NCBI RefSeq assembly: GCF_030272895.1
Contig: NZ_JALRNF010000017.1
Location: 46,616-110,615, forward strand
Source of the DNA: Pseudomonas sp. BGr12
Lineage (GTDB): Bacteria; Pseudomonadota; Gammaproteobacteria; Pseudomonadales; Pseudomonadaceae
Direction of reading: 5' to 3'
DNA: 64,000 bases
Positions 28,406 through 36,219 of this stretch are shown in pieces. Within the stretch, counting starts at the first letter, position 1. Each line of letters starts with the position of its first letter. The translations under genes were made by a program, and so were the position numbers. The notes beneath the pieces are model-generated. The model worked only from the letters and a program-made list of their open reading frames with translations. It searched no databases and was not told the DNA's origin.

Positions 28406-29884
28406 CTATAGCTTGAGTTGACCGATGGCTTTGTTCAGCTCGCCCGCCAGGGTCGCCAGCTCACTGCTGGTGGTGGCCGAGTCGACCGTCTGCTGCACGG
28501 TCTGTTCGGTGACGTCGCGGATACTCACCACGGCGCGGTTCATCTCTTCGGCCACCTGGCTCTGCTGCTCGGCGGCCACCGCGATCTGGGTATTGCTTTC
28601 GCGCATCTGCGCCACTGCGCTGGTGATTTCCGCCAGGGCCGCACCGGCTTCCTGGGCCTGCTGGACGCAGTCGTCGGCCTTGAACGAACTCTCCTGCATG
28701 AAGTCCACGGCGTCGCGGGTGCCGGCCTGCAGGGCCGAGACCATGGTGGTGATTTCGTCGGTGGAGGCCTGCACGCGCTTGGCCAGGTTGCGCACCTCAT
28801 CGGCGACCACGGCAAAGCCGCGCCCCAGGTCGCCGGCACGGGCGGCTTCGATGGCGGCGTTGAGGGCCAGCAGGTTGGTCTGCTCGGCAATGCTGTGGAT
28901 CACCCCGACCACGCCATTGATTTTCTGGCTGTCCTCGGCCAACTGGCGAATCATTTCGGCGGTCTGTTGCACACCGCTGGACAGGCCGGAAATCGAGGTC
29001 TGCACCCGGCTGACCACGGCCTGGCCGCTGCCGGCCAGAGTGTCGGCGGTCTGCGACAGGTCGCGGGTGGCGCCGGCATGCTGGGCGATGTGATAGACCG
29101 TGGCCGACATTTCGTTGATGGCGGTGGCGGCCTGGTCGGTCTCGCTCTGCTGGCCGAGCATGCCGTGGCGCACGTCGCTCATGCTGGCGGCCAGGCGGGC
29201 GGCGCCCGAGTCCAGTTGCGCCGCGGTGCGTGCCACGGTGTTGACCACCCGGTGGTAGGTGGTCTGCATGGCGTTGAATGCGCTGGCCATCTGGCCGACT
29301 TCATCGCCGCAGGACAACGGCACCCGCGCCGACAGGTCGCCGGTCTTCTCCACGTGCAGCATCACATCCTTGAGGGTATTGAGCTGGCTGAGCAAGAAGC
29401 GGATCAGCAATTGCGAAGCGCCGAGCATGGCCAGCATCAGGATTAGCACACAGACGGCGTAGTTGGTGAAACGGTCGGTGAACACCTGGAAAAGGCTGGG
29501 GGAGGGGGCGAGCACGGCGATTCGCTGGCCATCGCGGTCGATAACCTGGGCGCCGGCGACCGGATTCGTACCCGTCAGGGCCAGACCATGGACCTCGACC
29601 CAGTCACGGGCCGTGGCCAGGGCGTCGAGCTTTTCGCCGGCGAAGGTCGGCGCCTGGCCCGGTGCGTACTGCAGCCACAGCGGGTTGTGCGGCAGGTCCT
29701 GGCCAGTGGGCCAGTCTGCCAGCAACCGGGCCTGGGCCTGGGCTTTTTCCTGGGCCGCCTGGGCCCTGGCCTGCTGCTCCAGGTGCACCGCATAGAGCAC
29801 CAGCAGCAGGGTGGTGACGAAGGCCACCGCATTGACAGCCCAGAACTTGTATTTCAGGGAGATATTGCTAAGCCAGGCACCCAT
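28406..29884 (-). CDS. Methyl-accepting chemotaxis protein with short periplasmic sensor
   Basis: Chemoreceptor of 492 residues from ATG 29884; a longer in-frame start would put 30 polar residues before TM1. TM1 is at about 14-34, a periplasmic domain of only about 115 residues at 36-155 that I cannot assign to a named sensor fold, TM2 at about 158-180, a HAMP domain ([20 protein letters not shown]) and the signalling hairpin ([20 protein letters not shown]). Ligand unknown. The tatD gene ends 86 bases upstream. Confidence 0.9.
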   Translation of the reverse strand: MGAWLSNISLKYKFWAVNAVAFVTTLLLVLYAVHLEQQARAQAAQEKAQAQARLLADWPTGQDLPHNPLWLQYAPGQAPTFAGEKLDALATARDWVEVHGLALTGTNPVAGAQVIDRDGQRIAVLAPSPSLFQVFTDRFTNYAVCVLILMLAMLGASQLLIRFLLSQLNTLKDVMLHVEKTGDLSARVPLSCGDEVGQMASAFNAMQTTYHRVVNTVARTAAQLDSGAARLAASMSDVRHGMLGQQSETDQAATAINEMSATVYHIAQHAGATRDLSQTADTLAGSGQAVVSRVQTSISGLSSGVQQTAEMIRQLAEDSQKINGVVGVIHSIAEQTNLLALNAAIEAARAGDLGRGFAVVADEVRNLAKRVQASTDEITTMVSALQAGTRDAVDFMQESSFKADDCVQQAQEAGAALAEITSAVAQMRESNTQIAVAAEQQSQVAEEMNRAVVSIRDVTEQTVQQTVDSATTSSELATLAGELNKAIGQLKL

Positions 29885-29970
29885 AGTAGGTCTTCTCTGA
29901 TTGAGCTCGAACATTGTTGGCAAGGTGCCATCATTGTGTCGGGACCAAAAGAGCGGCGTGTTGATATGCG

Positions 29971-30777
29971 TCAAATAATCGCGGGCAGGTCGAAGAAGGC
30001 GCGGGCGCAGGCGGTGGTGTGGGCCGCCAGTTGTTCGGGGCTTTCGCCACGGTGCACGGCTACCTCGCGCAGCACTTCGGTGAGGAAGGCCGGCTCGTTG
30101 CGACCGTTTTTCGGCTTGGGCCGCAGGCTGCGCGGCAGCAGGTAGGGGGCATCGCTTTCCAGCATCAGGCGGCCCTGGGCGATGCTGCCGACCAGCGGAT
30201 GCAGGTGGGTGCCGCGCCGCTCGTCGCAGATCCAGCCGGTGATGCCGATGTGTAGGTCCAGGTCCAGATAGCCGAACAGCGCCGCCCGCTCGCCGGTGAA
30301 ACAGTGCACCACGGCGGCGGGCAAGTGATCGCGGTAATCCTTGAGGATCGCCAGCAGGCGCTCGCTGGCATCGCGCTCATGGAGGAACACCGGCATCTGC
30401 AGTTCCACCGCCAGGGCCAATTGTGCTTCCAGGGCCTTTTCCTGCTGTGGGCGCGGCGAGAAGTCGCGATTGAAATCCAGCCCGCATTCGCCCACCGCGC
30501 GCACCCGTGGCTGGGCCAGCAGTTCACGCAACTGACGGCTGCTGTCGGCATTCCAGCTGCTGGCGTCATGGGGGTGCACGCCGGCGGTGCTGAACAGCCG
30601 CTGGCCGCTTTCATCCAGCGCCAGGCACAGTTCCAGGGCCTGTTCGCTGCCCGCAAGGCTAGTGCCGGTGACCATCATCTGGCGTACGCCGGCAGCCTCG
30701 GCGCGCTCGAGAACGGCCTGGTGCTTGTCGGCAAAACTTGGGTTGGTCAGATTGACGCCGATGTCGATGAGTTGCAT
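29971..30777 (-). CDS. tatD: TatD-type metal-dependent DNase
   Basis: Protein of 268 residues of the amidohydrolase-fold TatD family. It resembles TatD proper rather than YcfH: the N-terminus is [12 protein letters not shown] without an HxH pair, as in E. coli TatD. Other metal and catalytic blocks are [27 protein letters not shown] and [11 protein letters not shown]. TatD has 3'-5' exonuclease activity and is linked to DNA repair. The gene is not next to tatABC here. Confidence 0.92.
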   Translation of the reverse strand: MQLIDIGVNLTNPSFADKHQAVLERAEAAGVRQMMVTGTSLAGSEQALELCLALDESGQRLFSTAGVHPHDASSWNADSSRQLRELLAQPRVRAVGECGLDFNRDFSPRPQQEKALEAQLALAVELQMPVFLHERDASERLLAILKDYRDHLPAAVVHCFTGERAALFGYLDLDLHIGITGWICDERRGTHLHPLVGSIAQGRLMLESDAPYLLPRSLRPKPKNGRNEPAFLTEVLREVAVHRGESPEQLAAHTTACARAFFDLPAII

Positions 30778-30934
30778 GGTGCTACCTCAGGCCGGTGGCC
30801 GGCCAGCATAGCAAAGCTCGAGGATTTTCGATAAATCCAAGAACTTCAATGAGTTGTCGTGGTCATTTGCAGTCATTTGTCATGTAGCGACTGCATTCTA
30901 TGGCGTCAACCACAACCCGCGAGCCTTCTTACGG

Positions 30935-32359
30935 ATGACGCGAGCGCTTTTTCTGTTGATCGTGCTGGGCTTCGGTCTGCTGCAGGCAGGGCCGGCCAGC
31001 GCGCGGCTGCCCGGGCCGCAACAGACCGTGGCCAAGACCCAGGCGCGTGACCTGGCGCAGATCCGCAGTAGCCGGGTACTCAAGGTGCTGGTCAACCAGA
31101 GTCGCAACAGCTCCGGCGAGGTCAAGGGTGAGTCGGTGGGCGTCGAGTACCATCGCCTGCGCGCCTTCGAACATTACCTCAATGCCCGGGCCCTCGATGG
31201 CCAGGAAATCAGCCTGAAAATCATTCCCCGGGCCAAGGAGCAACTGCTGGCGGCCTTGCAGCGCGGCGAAGCAGACCTGGTCGCACCCGGCGAACTGCTC
31301 GATCCGACCTCCACCCGTGGCCTGGTGGCCAGCGACCCGGTGGTGGACCATGTACCCATGGTGCTGGTCGGGCGCAAGGGCGAGCGCAGTTTCCAGCGGG
31401 TCGAACAGCTGTCCGGCCGCACTCTGGCCCTGACCAGCGCCAGTGCCGCCGGCGATACCCTGCACGAAATCAACCAGCAGCTGGCGCTGCGCAAACTGGC
31501 GCCGATCAAGGTCGAGTGGGTCGACCCGACCCTGGCGGTGGAAGATGTGCTGGAGATGGTCCAGGCGGGGATCTATCACCTGACCGTGGTCGAGCAGCCG
31601 ATTGCCGAACGCTGGGCGCGGGTCATGCCCAAGCTGCGCATCGACCGCAAGGTCCAGGTCGCCGCTCCCGAGGCCATGCGCTGGTATGTGCGGCGTGACG
31701 CGGTGATGCTGCACGCCAGTGTCGATCGCTTCCTGCAAGGCTACAAGCCGCCGCAGAACCAGGACGCGGCGTTCGAGCGCATCTACCGGCGTCTGTACCG
31801 GGTGCACAACCCCCTGGCGCGTAACGACCGCAAGCGGCTGGAAGCCCTGCGACCGGTGCTGCAGCGCCATGCCAGCGAGCAGGACATTGACTGGTTGAAC
31901 CTGGCGGCGGTGGCCTTCAAGGAGTCTGCGCTCAATCCCACTGCACGCGGTGCCGGGGGGGCTCATGGCCTGATGCAGATCACCCCCGGCGCCGCGCAGC
32001 GGGTAGGGGTGAGCAATATCAGCAGTGTCGATGGCAATGTACAGGCCAGTGCGCGGTACATGGCGCTGATCCGGCGCAAGTTCTTTTCCAGCAAGCAACT
32101 CAATGAGCGTGAGCGCATGGCCTTCACCCTGGCGGCCTACAACCTGGGTCCCGAGCGGGTCCAGGCGATGCGCGCCGAAGCCCGTCGCCGTGGCCTGAAC
32201 GGCAACCAGTGGTTTTTCCAGACCGAGCGTATCGCCATGGAGCAGGTGGGCATGGGGCCGGTCAGCTACGTCAACAGTGTCAACAAGTACTTCCTGGCGT
32301 TCGATCGTGAGCGTGAGTCGCTGGAGGCTCAGGGGCGCAAGGTGGCGGGGCGCAAGTAA
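30935..32359 (+). CDS. MltF-like lytic transglycosylase (SBP_bac_3 + SLT domains)
   Basis: Exported protein of about 474 residues from ATG 30935. A signal peptide covers residues 1-24 (ending PASA). A periplasmic substrate-binding-like domain (about 45-280) and a C-terminal SLT domain (about 315-465) follow. The catalytic glutamate is in FKESALNP, followed by GGAHGLMQITPGAA and AAYNLGPERV. MltF-type enzymes cut peptidoglycan to 1,6-anhydro products, with the N-terminal domain responding to muropeptides. The ribosome site is weak and a start upstream at 30854 is less likely because it would mask the signal peptide. Confidence 0.88.
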   Translation: MTRALFLLIVLGFGLLQAGPASARLPGPQQTVAKTQARDLAQIRSSRVLKVLVNQSRNSSGEVKGESVGVEYHRLRAFEHYLNARALDGQEISLKIIPRAKEQLLAALQRGEADLVAPGELLDPTSTRGLVASDPVVDHVPMVLVGRKGERSFQRVEQLSGRTLALTSASAAGDTLHEINQQLALRKLAPIKVEWVDPTLAVEDVLEMVQAGIYHLTVVEQPIAERWARVMPKLRIDRKVQVAAPEAMRWYVRRDAVMLHASVDRFLQGYKPPQNQDAAFERIYRRLYRVHNPLARNDRKRLEALRPVLQRHASEQDIDWLNLAAVAFKESALNPTARGAGGAHGLMQITPGAAQRVGVSNISSVDGNVQASARYMALIRRKFFSSKQLNERERMAFTLAAYNLGPERVQAMRAEARRRGLNGNQWFFQTERIAMEQVGMGPVSYVNSVNKYFLAFDRERESLEAQGRKVAGRK

Positions 32360-32462
32360 TCGAATTATTCGATTGGTATGTCGCATTTTTTGCGATTTTA
32401 CTATTGGCTGATTTGATTAATATGGCGCCCAACACCTCCTCACACACGTTTAAGGAAGCCTC

Positions 32463-32906
32463 ATGAACACTACCCTCAACGCCGTTTTCGCCAGCCGTGC
32501 CAGCTGGGGCCTGAGTGTCATCCGTATTATCGTCGGGATCATTTTCATGGCCCACGGCGCGCAGAAGCTCTTCGGTCTGTTTGGCGGTGGCGGCCTGGCC
32601 GGCACGGCGCAGTTCATGGAGAGCCTGGGGCTAGCGCCGGGGTTGTTGATGGCGTTGCTGTCGGGCGGTGCCGAGTTCTTCGGTGGCCTGGCGCTGGTGG
32701 TCGGCCTGCTGGTGCGGCCGGCGGCGTTGGCGTTGACCGTGACCTTGATCGTGGCGATTTTCTCGGCGCATATCGGTAACGGGTTGTTCATGGCCAACAA
32801 TGGTTATGAGTTTGCCCTGGCGTTGCTGGGCGGCACCGTGGCGCTGATGATCGAAGGGGCGGGGCGCTTGTCGCTGGATGGCCTGTTGGTCCGCGCCAAG
32901 GCGTAG
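32463..32906 (+). CDS. DoxX-family membrane protein
   Basis: Protein of 147 residues with four transmembrane segments. The block IIVGIIFMAHGAQKLFGLFG at residues 21-40 is the DoxX signature. TAAGGAAG precedes the ATG. DoxX-like proteins are associated with redox and thiol homeostasis in some bacteria, but the biochemical role is unclear. The gap upstream (32360-32462) is AT-rich and probably holds the promoter. Confidence 0.88.
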   Translation: MNTTLNAVFASRASWGLSVIRIIVGIIFMAHGAQKLFGLFGGGGLAGTAQFMESLGLAPGLLMALLSGGAEFFGGLALVVGLLVRPAALALTVTLIVAIFSAHIGNGLFMANNGYEFALALLGGTVALMIEGAGRLSLDGLLVRAKA

Positions 32907-32910
32907 CGGC

Positions 32911-32969
32911 TGTGGGAGTGGGCTTGCCCCGCGATAAGCTGCAATCGCGGGGCAAGCCCGCTCCCACAG
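32911..32969. repeat. REP pair (inverted)
   Basis: Facing gcgggcttgccccgcgat-type units, starting 5 bases after the DoxX stop codon. The short 7-base spacer makes it one long hairpin. Confidence 0.9.
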
Positions 32970-32997
32970 GAATGCGGCTTTTTTGTATCCCGGTATG

Positions 32998-33027
32998 TTG
33001 ACAGTCAGCCCGCGGCTTCTCTAGGAT
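32998..33027 (+). promoter_or_regulatory. Sigma-70-like promoter before the structured leader
   Basis: TTGACA at 32998-33003 and TAGGAT at 33022-33027 with an 18-base spacer. Transcription would begin near 33034 and give a leader of about 130 bases to the ATG at 33166. Confidence 0.6.
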
Positions 33028-33033
33028 GCTGGC

Positions 33034-33165
33034 TAGCGCCGATTTAAACAGCTACTTGCGGGGCGCAGGGACGCCCCATGGGTTTCGCCAAATACCGCTA
33101 AAACGCTGGTTCGGTGACGCCTCCCACCGCAGCCCAGCGGGATTTGCGAGGCGGAGAATCTCTCC
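33034..33165 (+). ncRNA. Structured 5' leader, candidate cis-regulatory RNA
   Basis: About 130 bases with several perfect stems. GGGGCG/CGCCCC (33060-33065 with 33072-33077) forms one hairpin. CGCCTC/GAGGCG (33118-33123 with 33148-33153) encloses CCGC/GCGG (33127-33130 with 33137-33140). GGAGA/TCTCC (33153-33157 with 33161-33165) pairs the ribosome site with the bases just before the ATG. CGCTGG (33104-33109) can pair with CCAGCG (33134-33139), competing with the inner hairpin. I cannot match it to a riboswitch class by eye. Confidence 0.5.
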
Positions 33166-33474
33166 ATGAGTTGTCCACGTACCAGTGTCTGCCTGACTCC
33201 CCTGCCTGCCAGCCAGGCCACCCGCGTACCGCGCGTTCTGCTCGGCGGTAGCCACCAACCTACGCTCCTGCGCTTTCTCGATGGCTGGCCTCGCCGCAAG
33301 GGCCGCGCGACTGCCTTCCTGATCCAGTTCGCCGCCACCGGCGATTCCCTCGGCCAGTACCCCAGCGACCGCTTCGACCTCGCCGTGATCCAGTCACCCG
33401 GCGCCGAGGATGCCGCCGAGGTGATCGGCCACCTGACCCGGGTTGCCCGGCAAGGCCTGATCACCCGCGGTTGA
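33166..33474 (+). CDS. Small uncharacterised protein downstream of a structured leader
   Basis: Protein of 102 residues; no family recognised. Codon use is like that of neighbouring genes, with strong G/C third positions, which supports real translation. There is no signal peptide or membrane segment. The middle RFLDGWPRRKGRATAFLIQF and the end DAAEVIGHLTRVARQGLITR look like a small alpha/beta fold. Two cysteines lie at residues 3 and 9. The ribosome site GGAGA lies in a hairpin with the bases next to the ATG. It ends 8 bases from the convergent DUF3422 gene. Confidence 0.75.
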   Translation: MSCPRTSVCLTPLPASQATRVPRVLLGGSHQPTLLRFLDGWPRRKGRATAFLIQFAATGDSLGQYPSDRFDLAVIQSPGAEDAAEVIGHLTRVARQGLITRG

Positions 33475-33482
33475 TCCTGGGC

Positions 33483-34700
33483 TCAATGCTCCTTGGCCTT
33501 CCTGATGCGCAACAGCACCACCACCAGGATCAGGATGGCCAGTGGTGCCAGGGTCAGCAGCCCGTCCCGTTCTGAAAGCGGCGCGCCGAGGGTGTGCATG
33601 CCGGCGTAGACCAGTTTGAACAGGCTCAGCAGGTAGTAGGTGATGGCAATGATCGACAGGCCTTCCACCGCCCGCTGGATCTTGATCTGCGATTCGGCAC
33701 GAGCGTTGAGGCTGCGCAGGATCTCGGCGTTCTGTTCCTCCATCTCCACCTGTACCCGTGCCTGCAGCAGATCGCCCAGGTTGGCAACGCTTTCGGCCAG
33801 GTGTTCGAGGCGCTGCTCGGTGGCGGCGCAGTAGCGCACGGTGGGCTTGAAGCGACGTTCGATGAACACGCCCAGGCGCTGGCAATCGGCGACATGGCTT
33901 TCGCGCAATTCGCCCAGGCGCTCGAACACCAGCTGCGCATAGGCCTGGGTGGCGCTGAAGCGGTGGCGAGATTTCACCGAGCTGCCGACCACCTGCCGTG
34001 ACAGTTGCGCGATATCTTCGAGCAGCGCCTTGGCGTTGCCGCCGTCGCTGGCCACGTTGCGTTCCGACAGGCTGACCAGGGTGCGGTCATAGGCATCGAG
34101 CTGGCGGCTCAAGGTCTTGGCAGTGTCCAACGCCAGCGAGGCCATCATCCGGTAGGTCTCGATCTCCAGCAGGCGGCGGATCATACGGCCCTGGCGATAG
34201 GCATTGAGGCGACGGTTGATGAACACGAAGCGGCTGCTGCCGTCCTCGGTCAGACGAAAATCGCTCCAGACCACGGCGTCGCCACCGCCGACGCAGGAGC
34301 CGCACGGGTCCTTGAAACCATAACGTTCAAGGTCGAGCCCGGCTTCTTCGCGAACGATCACCTGCACCGCGTTGATCACCTGCTGCTGGCATGGCTCCAC
34401 GGCCTGGGCCAGTACCTGGGGCAAGGTGGTCCAGGTCAGTTCGCTGTTGTCGGCGGGCAGCACCAGGGTAAGGGTGAAGAACTCGGCATGGCGTTCCCAT
34501 TTGAACGGGTAACCGTCGAGCTGGGTGATGCCCTGGGCGGCTTCAGGGTCGAAGACGCCCGGGCAGCAGCGCTGCAGCAAGGCTTCGCAATCAGCGCCCG
34601 TGCCGAGAAACGCCAGGTGGAAAACATGGGCCGGCTCGTCGAAGTACAGCGACGGGCGGGCGTGCAATTCGTTGTGCAGCGCTTTACGTAGGGCATGCAT
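33483..34700 (-). CDS. DUF3422 family protein with two C-terminal membrane helices
   Basis: Protein of about 405 residues, conserved in proteobacteria without known function. I start it at ATG 34700 (MHALRKALHNELHARPSLYF), since NELHARP is the family's N-terminal signature; an ATG 20 codons upstream is possible and neither has a good ribosome site. The middle is helical (about 150-330, coiled coil likely near QVEMEEQNAEILRSL). Two hydrophobic segments near the end (AITYYLLSLFKLVYAG and LLTLAPLAILILVVVLL) place it in the inner membrane. Confidence 0.82.
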   Translation of the reverse strand: MHALRKALHNELHARPSLYFDEPAHVFHLAFLGTGADCEALLQRCCPGVFDPEAAQGITQLDGYPFKWERHAEFFTLTLVLPADNSELTWTTLPQVLAQAVEPCQQQVINAVQVIVREEAGLDLERYGFKDPCGSCVGGGDAVVWSDFRLTEDGSSRFVFINRRLNAYRQGRMIRRLLEIETYRMMASLALDTAKTLSRQLDAYDRTLVSLSERNVASDGGNAKALLEDIAQLSRQVVGSSVKSRHRFSATQAYAQLVFERLGELRESHVADCQRLGVFIERRFKPTVRYCAATEQRLEHLAESVANLGDLLQARVQVEMEEQNAEILRSLNARAESQIKIQRAVEGLSIIAITYYLLSLFKLVYAGMHTLGAPLSERDGLLTLAPLAILILVVVLLRIRKAKEH

Positions 34701-34902
34701 GGGGACGGGCCGTATTCTTGTGGTTGTCTGCGGTTCCAGGTGCCGTGGGGGCACTCTCATGGGACTGGCCCGGGCCTGTGGGAGTCACGCGGGCCCGGGT
34801 CGGGTTTGCACTATTTGTATTGCCTGGCTGGCACAAGTTGCCCGGTCTGAGGCACAGTGGCCGCTGGATTCGCCGGTTGCCGGTTATCAAGCGAGAACAC
34901 TG

Positions 34903-35376
34903 TTGAGCACCAAGATCATTACACGCGAAGGCTGCGATGCCTTGAAAGAGGAGCTGGACCACCTGTGGCGGGTCAAGCGCCCCGATATCACCCAGAAGGT
35001 GACTTGGGCGGCCTCCCTGGGTGATCGCAGCGAGAACGCCGATTACCAGTACAACAAGAAGTTGCTGCGGGAAATCGATCGGCGGGTGCGCTACCTGCGC
35101 AAGCGTCTTGAAGACATGCGTGTGGTCGACTATTCGCCGGAGCAGGAAGGTCGGGTGTTTTTCGGCGCCTGGGTCGAGATCGAAAACGAAGATGGTGAGA
35201 TCAAGCGCTTTCGCATCGTCGGTTACGATGAGATCTACGGGCGCATGGACTACATCTCCATCGATTCGCCCATGGCCCGCGCGTTGCTGAAGAAAGAGGT
35301 GGGGGACGAGGTCATCGTGCAGACCCCGTCCGGCGAAATGTGCTGGTGGGTCAATGCCATCGACTACGTGAAATGA
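34903..35376 (+). CDS. greB: Transcription elongation factor GreB
   Basis: Protein of 157 residues, the GreB length. It binds the secondary channel of RNA polymerase and stimulates cleavage of backtracked RNA. The N-terminal coiled coil has the acidic-tip region GDRSENADYQYNKKLLREID, and the C-terminal FKBP-like domain contains SPMARALLKKEVGDEV. The start is TTG at 34903, a rare codon that probably limits expression; no ATG or GTG fits the conserved STKIITREG N-terminus. Confidence 0.94.
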   Translation: MSTKIITREGCDALKEELDHLWRVKRPDITQKVTWAASLGDRSENADYQYNKKLLREIDRRVRYLRKRLEDMRVVDYSPEQEGRVFFGAWVEIENEDGEIKRFRIVGYDEIYGRMDYISIDSPMARALLKKEVGDEVIVQTPSGEMCWWVNAIDYVK

Positions 35377-35379
35377 TTG

Positions 35380-35392
35380 GGGGCTGAGCCCC
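35380..35392. terminator. Short GC hairpin after greB
   Basis: GGGGC-TGA-GCCCC immediately after the greB stop, in the gap between two convergent genes. No T-run. Confidence 0.35.
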
Positions 35393-35450
35393 GAAAGTGG
35401 GGGGAGAGGGGCAGGAGAATTGCCTGCCCCGGAACGTTTCGGCCTACGGC

Positions 35451-36065
35451 TCAGCGTAGTCCGCCCTTGTCATCTCCCGGTTGTGCGTGTACGCCGCGAT
35501 CGTCGCCCGGCTCGCCGGCGGCATGAACACCGCGATCGTCACCTGGTTCACCGGCGGCATGAACACCGCGATCGTCGCCTGGTTCACCGGCGGCATGAAC
35601 ACCGCGATCGTCGCCTGGTTCACCGGCGGCATGAACACCGCGATCGTCGCCCGGTTCGCCTGCAGCATGAACACCGTGATCGTCACCAGGCTCGGCGTGA
35701 GTGCCCGAGCGGCCGGAAGACGAATTGCCGGCGCTGTGCCCGGAATGCCCGTCACCATGGTCACCACCGCTATGGCCGCTGCCACCGCTACCACTGCCGC
35801 CGTGTCCGCCACCGCCGCCATGACCACCGCCTCCACCACCGTGGCCACCGCCTCCACCACTGCCACCATGTCCACCACCACCGCCGTGTCCGCCGCCACC
35901 CCCTCCGTGTCCACCACCACCGCCGCCCCCTCCATGCCCGCCACCGCCACCACCATCCTTGGCATAAGCGCTGGAAGAGCCGAACCAGGTATCGGGTATC
36001 AACACCGTGGATGTCGTCAGAATGGCGCCGATGGACAATGCCATTAAAGACTTCGTAATGCTCAT
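35451..36065 (-). CDS. Secreted Gly/His-rich protein with 12-residue C-terminal repeats
   Basis: Protein of 204 residues starting at ATG 36065 behind GGAGG. A signal peptide (about residues 1-35, ending SSAYA) is followed by about 85 residues of poly-Gly broken by His and Ser (GGGGGHGG type). The end has six tandem copies of a 12-residue unit, EPGDD(R/H)GVHAAG. The His-rich glycine tract could bind metal ions. No catalytic domain is seen. It is probably periplasmic or extracellular; the family is unknown to me. Confidence 0.72.
   Translation of the reverse strand: MSITKSLMALSIGAILTTSTVLIPDTWFGSSSAYAKDGGGGGGHGGGGGGGGHGGGGGGHGGGGGHGGSGGGGGHGGGGGGHGGGGGHGGSGSGGSGHSGGDHGDGHSGHSAGNSSSGRSGTHAEPGDDHGVHAAGEPGDDRGVHAAGEPGDDRGVHAAGEPGDDRGVHAAGEPGDDRGVHAAGEPGDDRGVHAQPGDDKGGLR
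35484..35700. repeat. 36-bp tandem repeat encoding EPGDDRGVHAAG
   Basis: Six units of 36 bases, three of them almost identical (core catgaacaccgcgatcgtcg). The outer units have diverged. The period is a multiple of three, so copy number can change without a frameshift. Confidence 0.9.
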
Positions 36066-36219
36066 GCGAACCTCCGTCGTGGCGCTTGGGTTTGGTCTTG
36101 CGAGGAGGACCAAAGCAAAGCGTGAGCCAACAATCATGGACGCCACGGGGGCATTGATCGTGGTGACGGGGTCATTTCTGACGAAAGGCACGGGCCGATT
36201 GGCGCGGACGAAGGTGCGA

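Noticed and set aside
35484..35700. CRISPR array
   Set aside because: The 36-bp units are directly adjacent without spacers and encode an in-frame peptide repeat.
35481..36047. Plus-strand frame through the Gly/His-rich gene giving a Thr/Ala-rich repeat protein
   Set aside because: The minus-strand frame has a GGAGG site and a signal peptide; the plus frame is its shadow.
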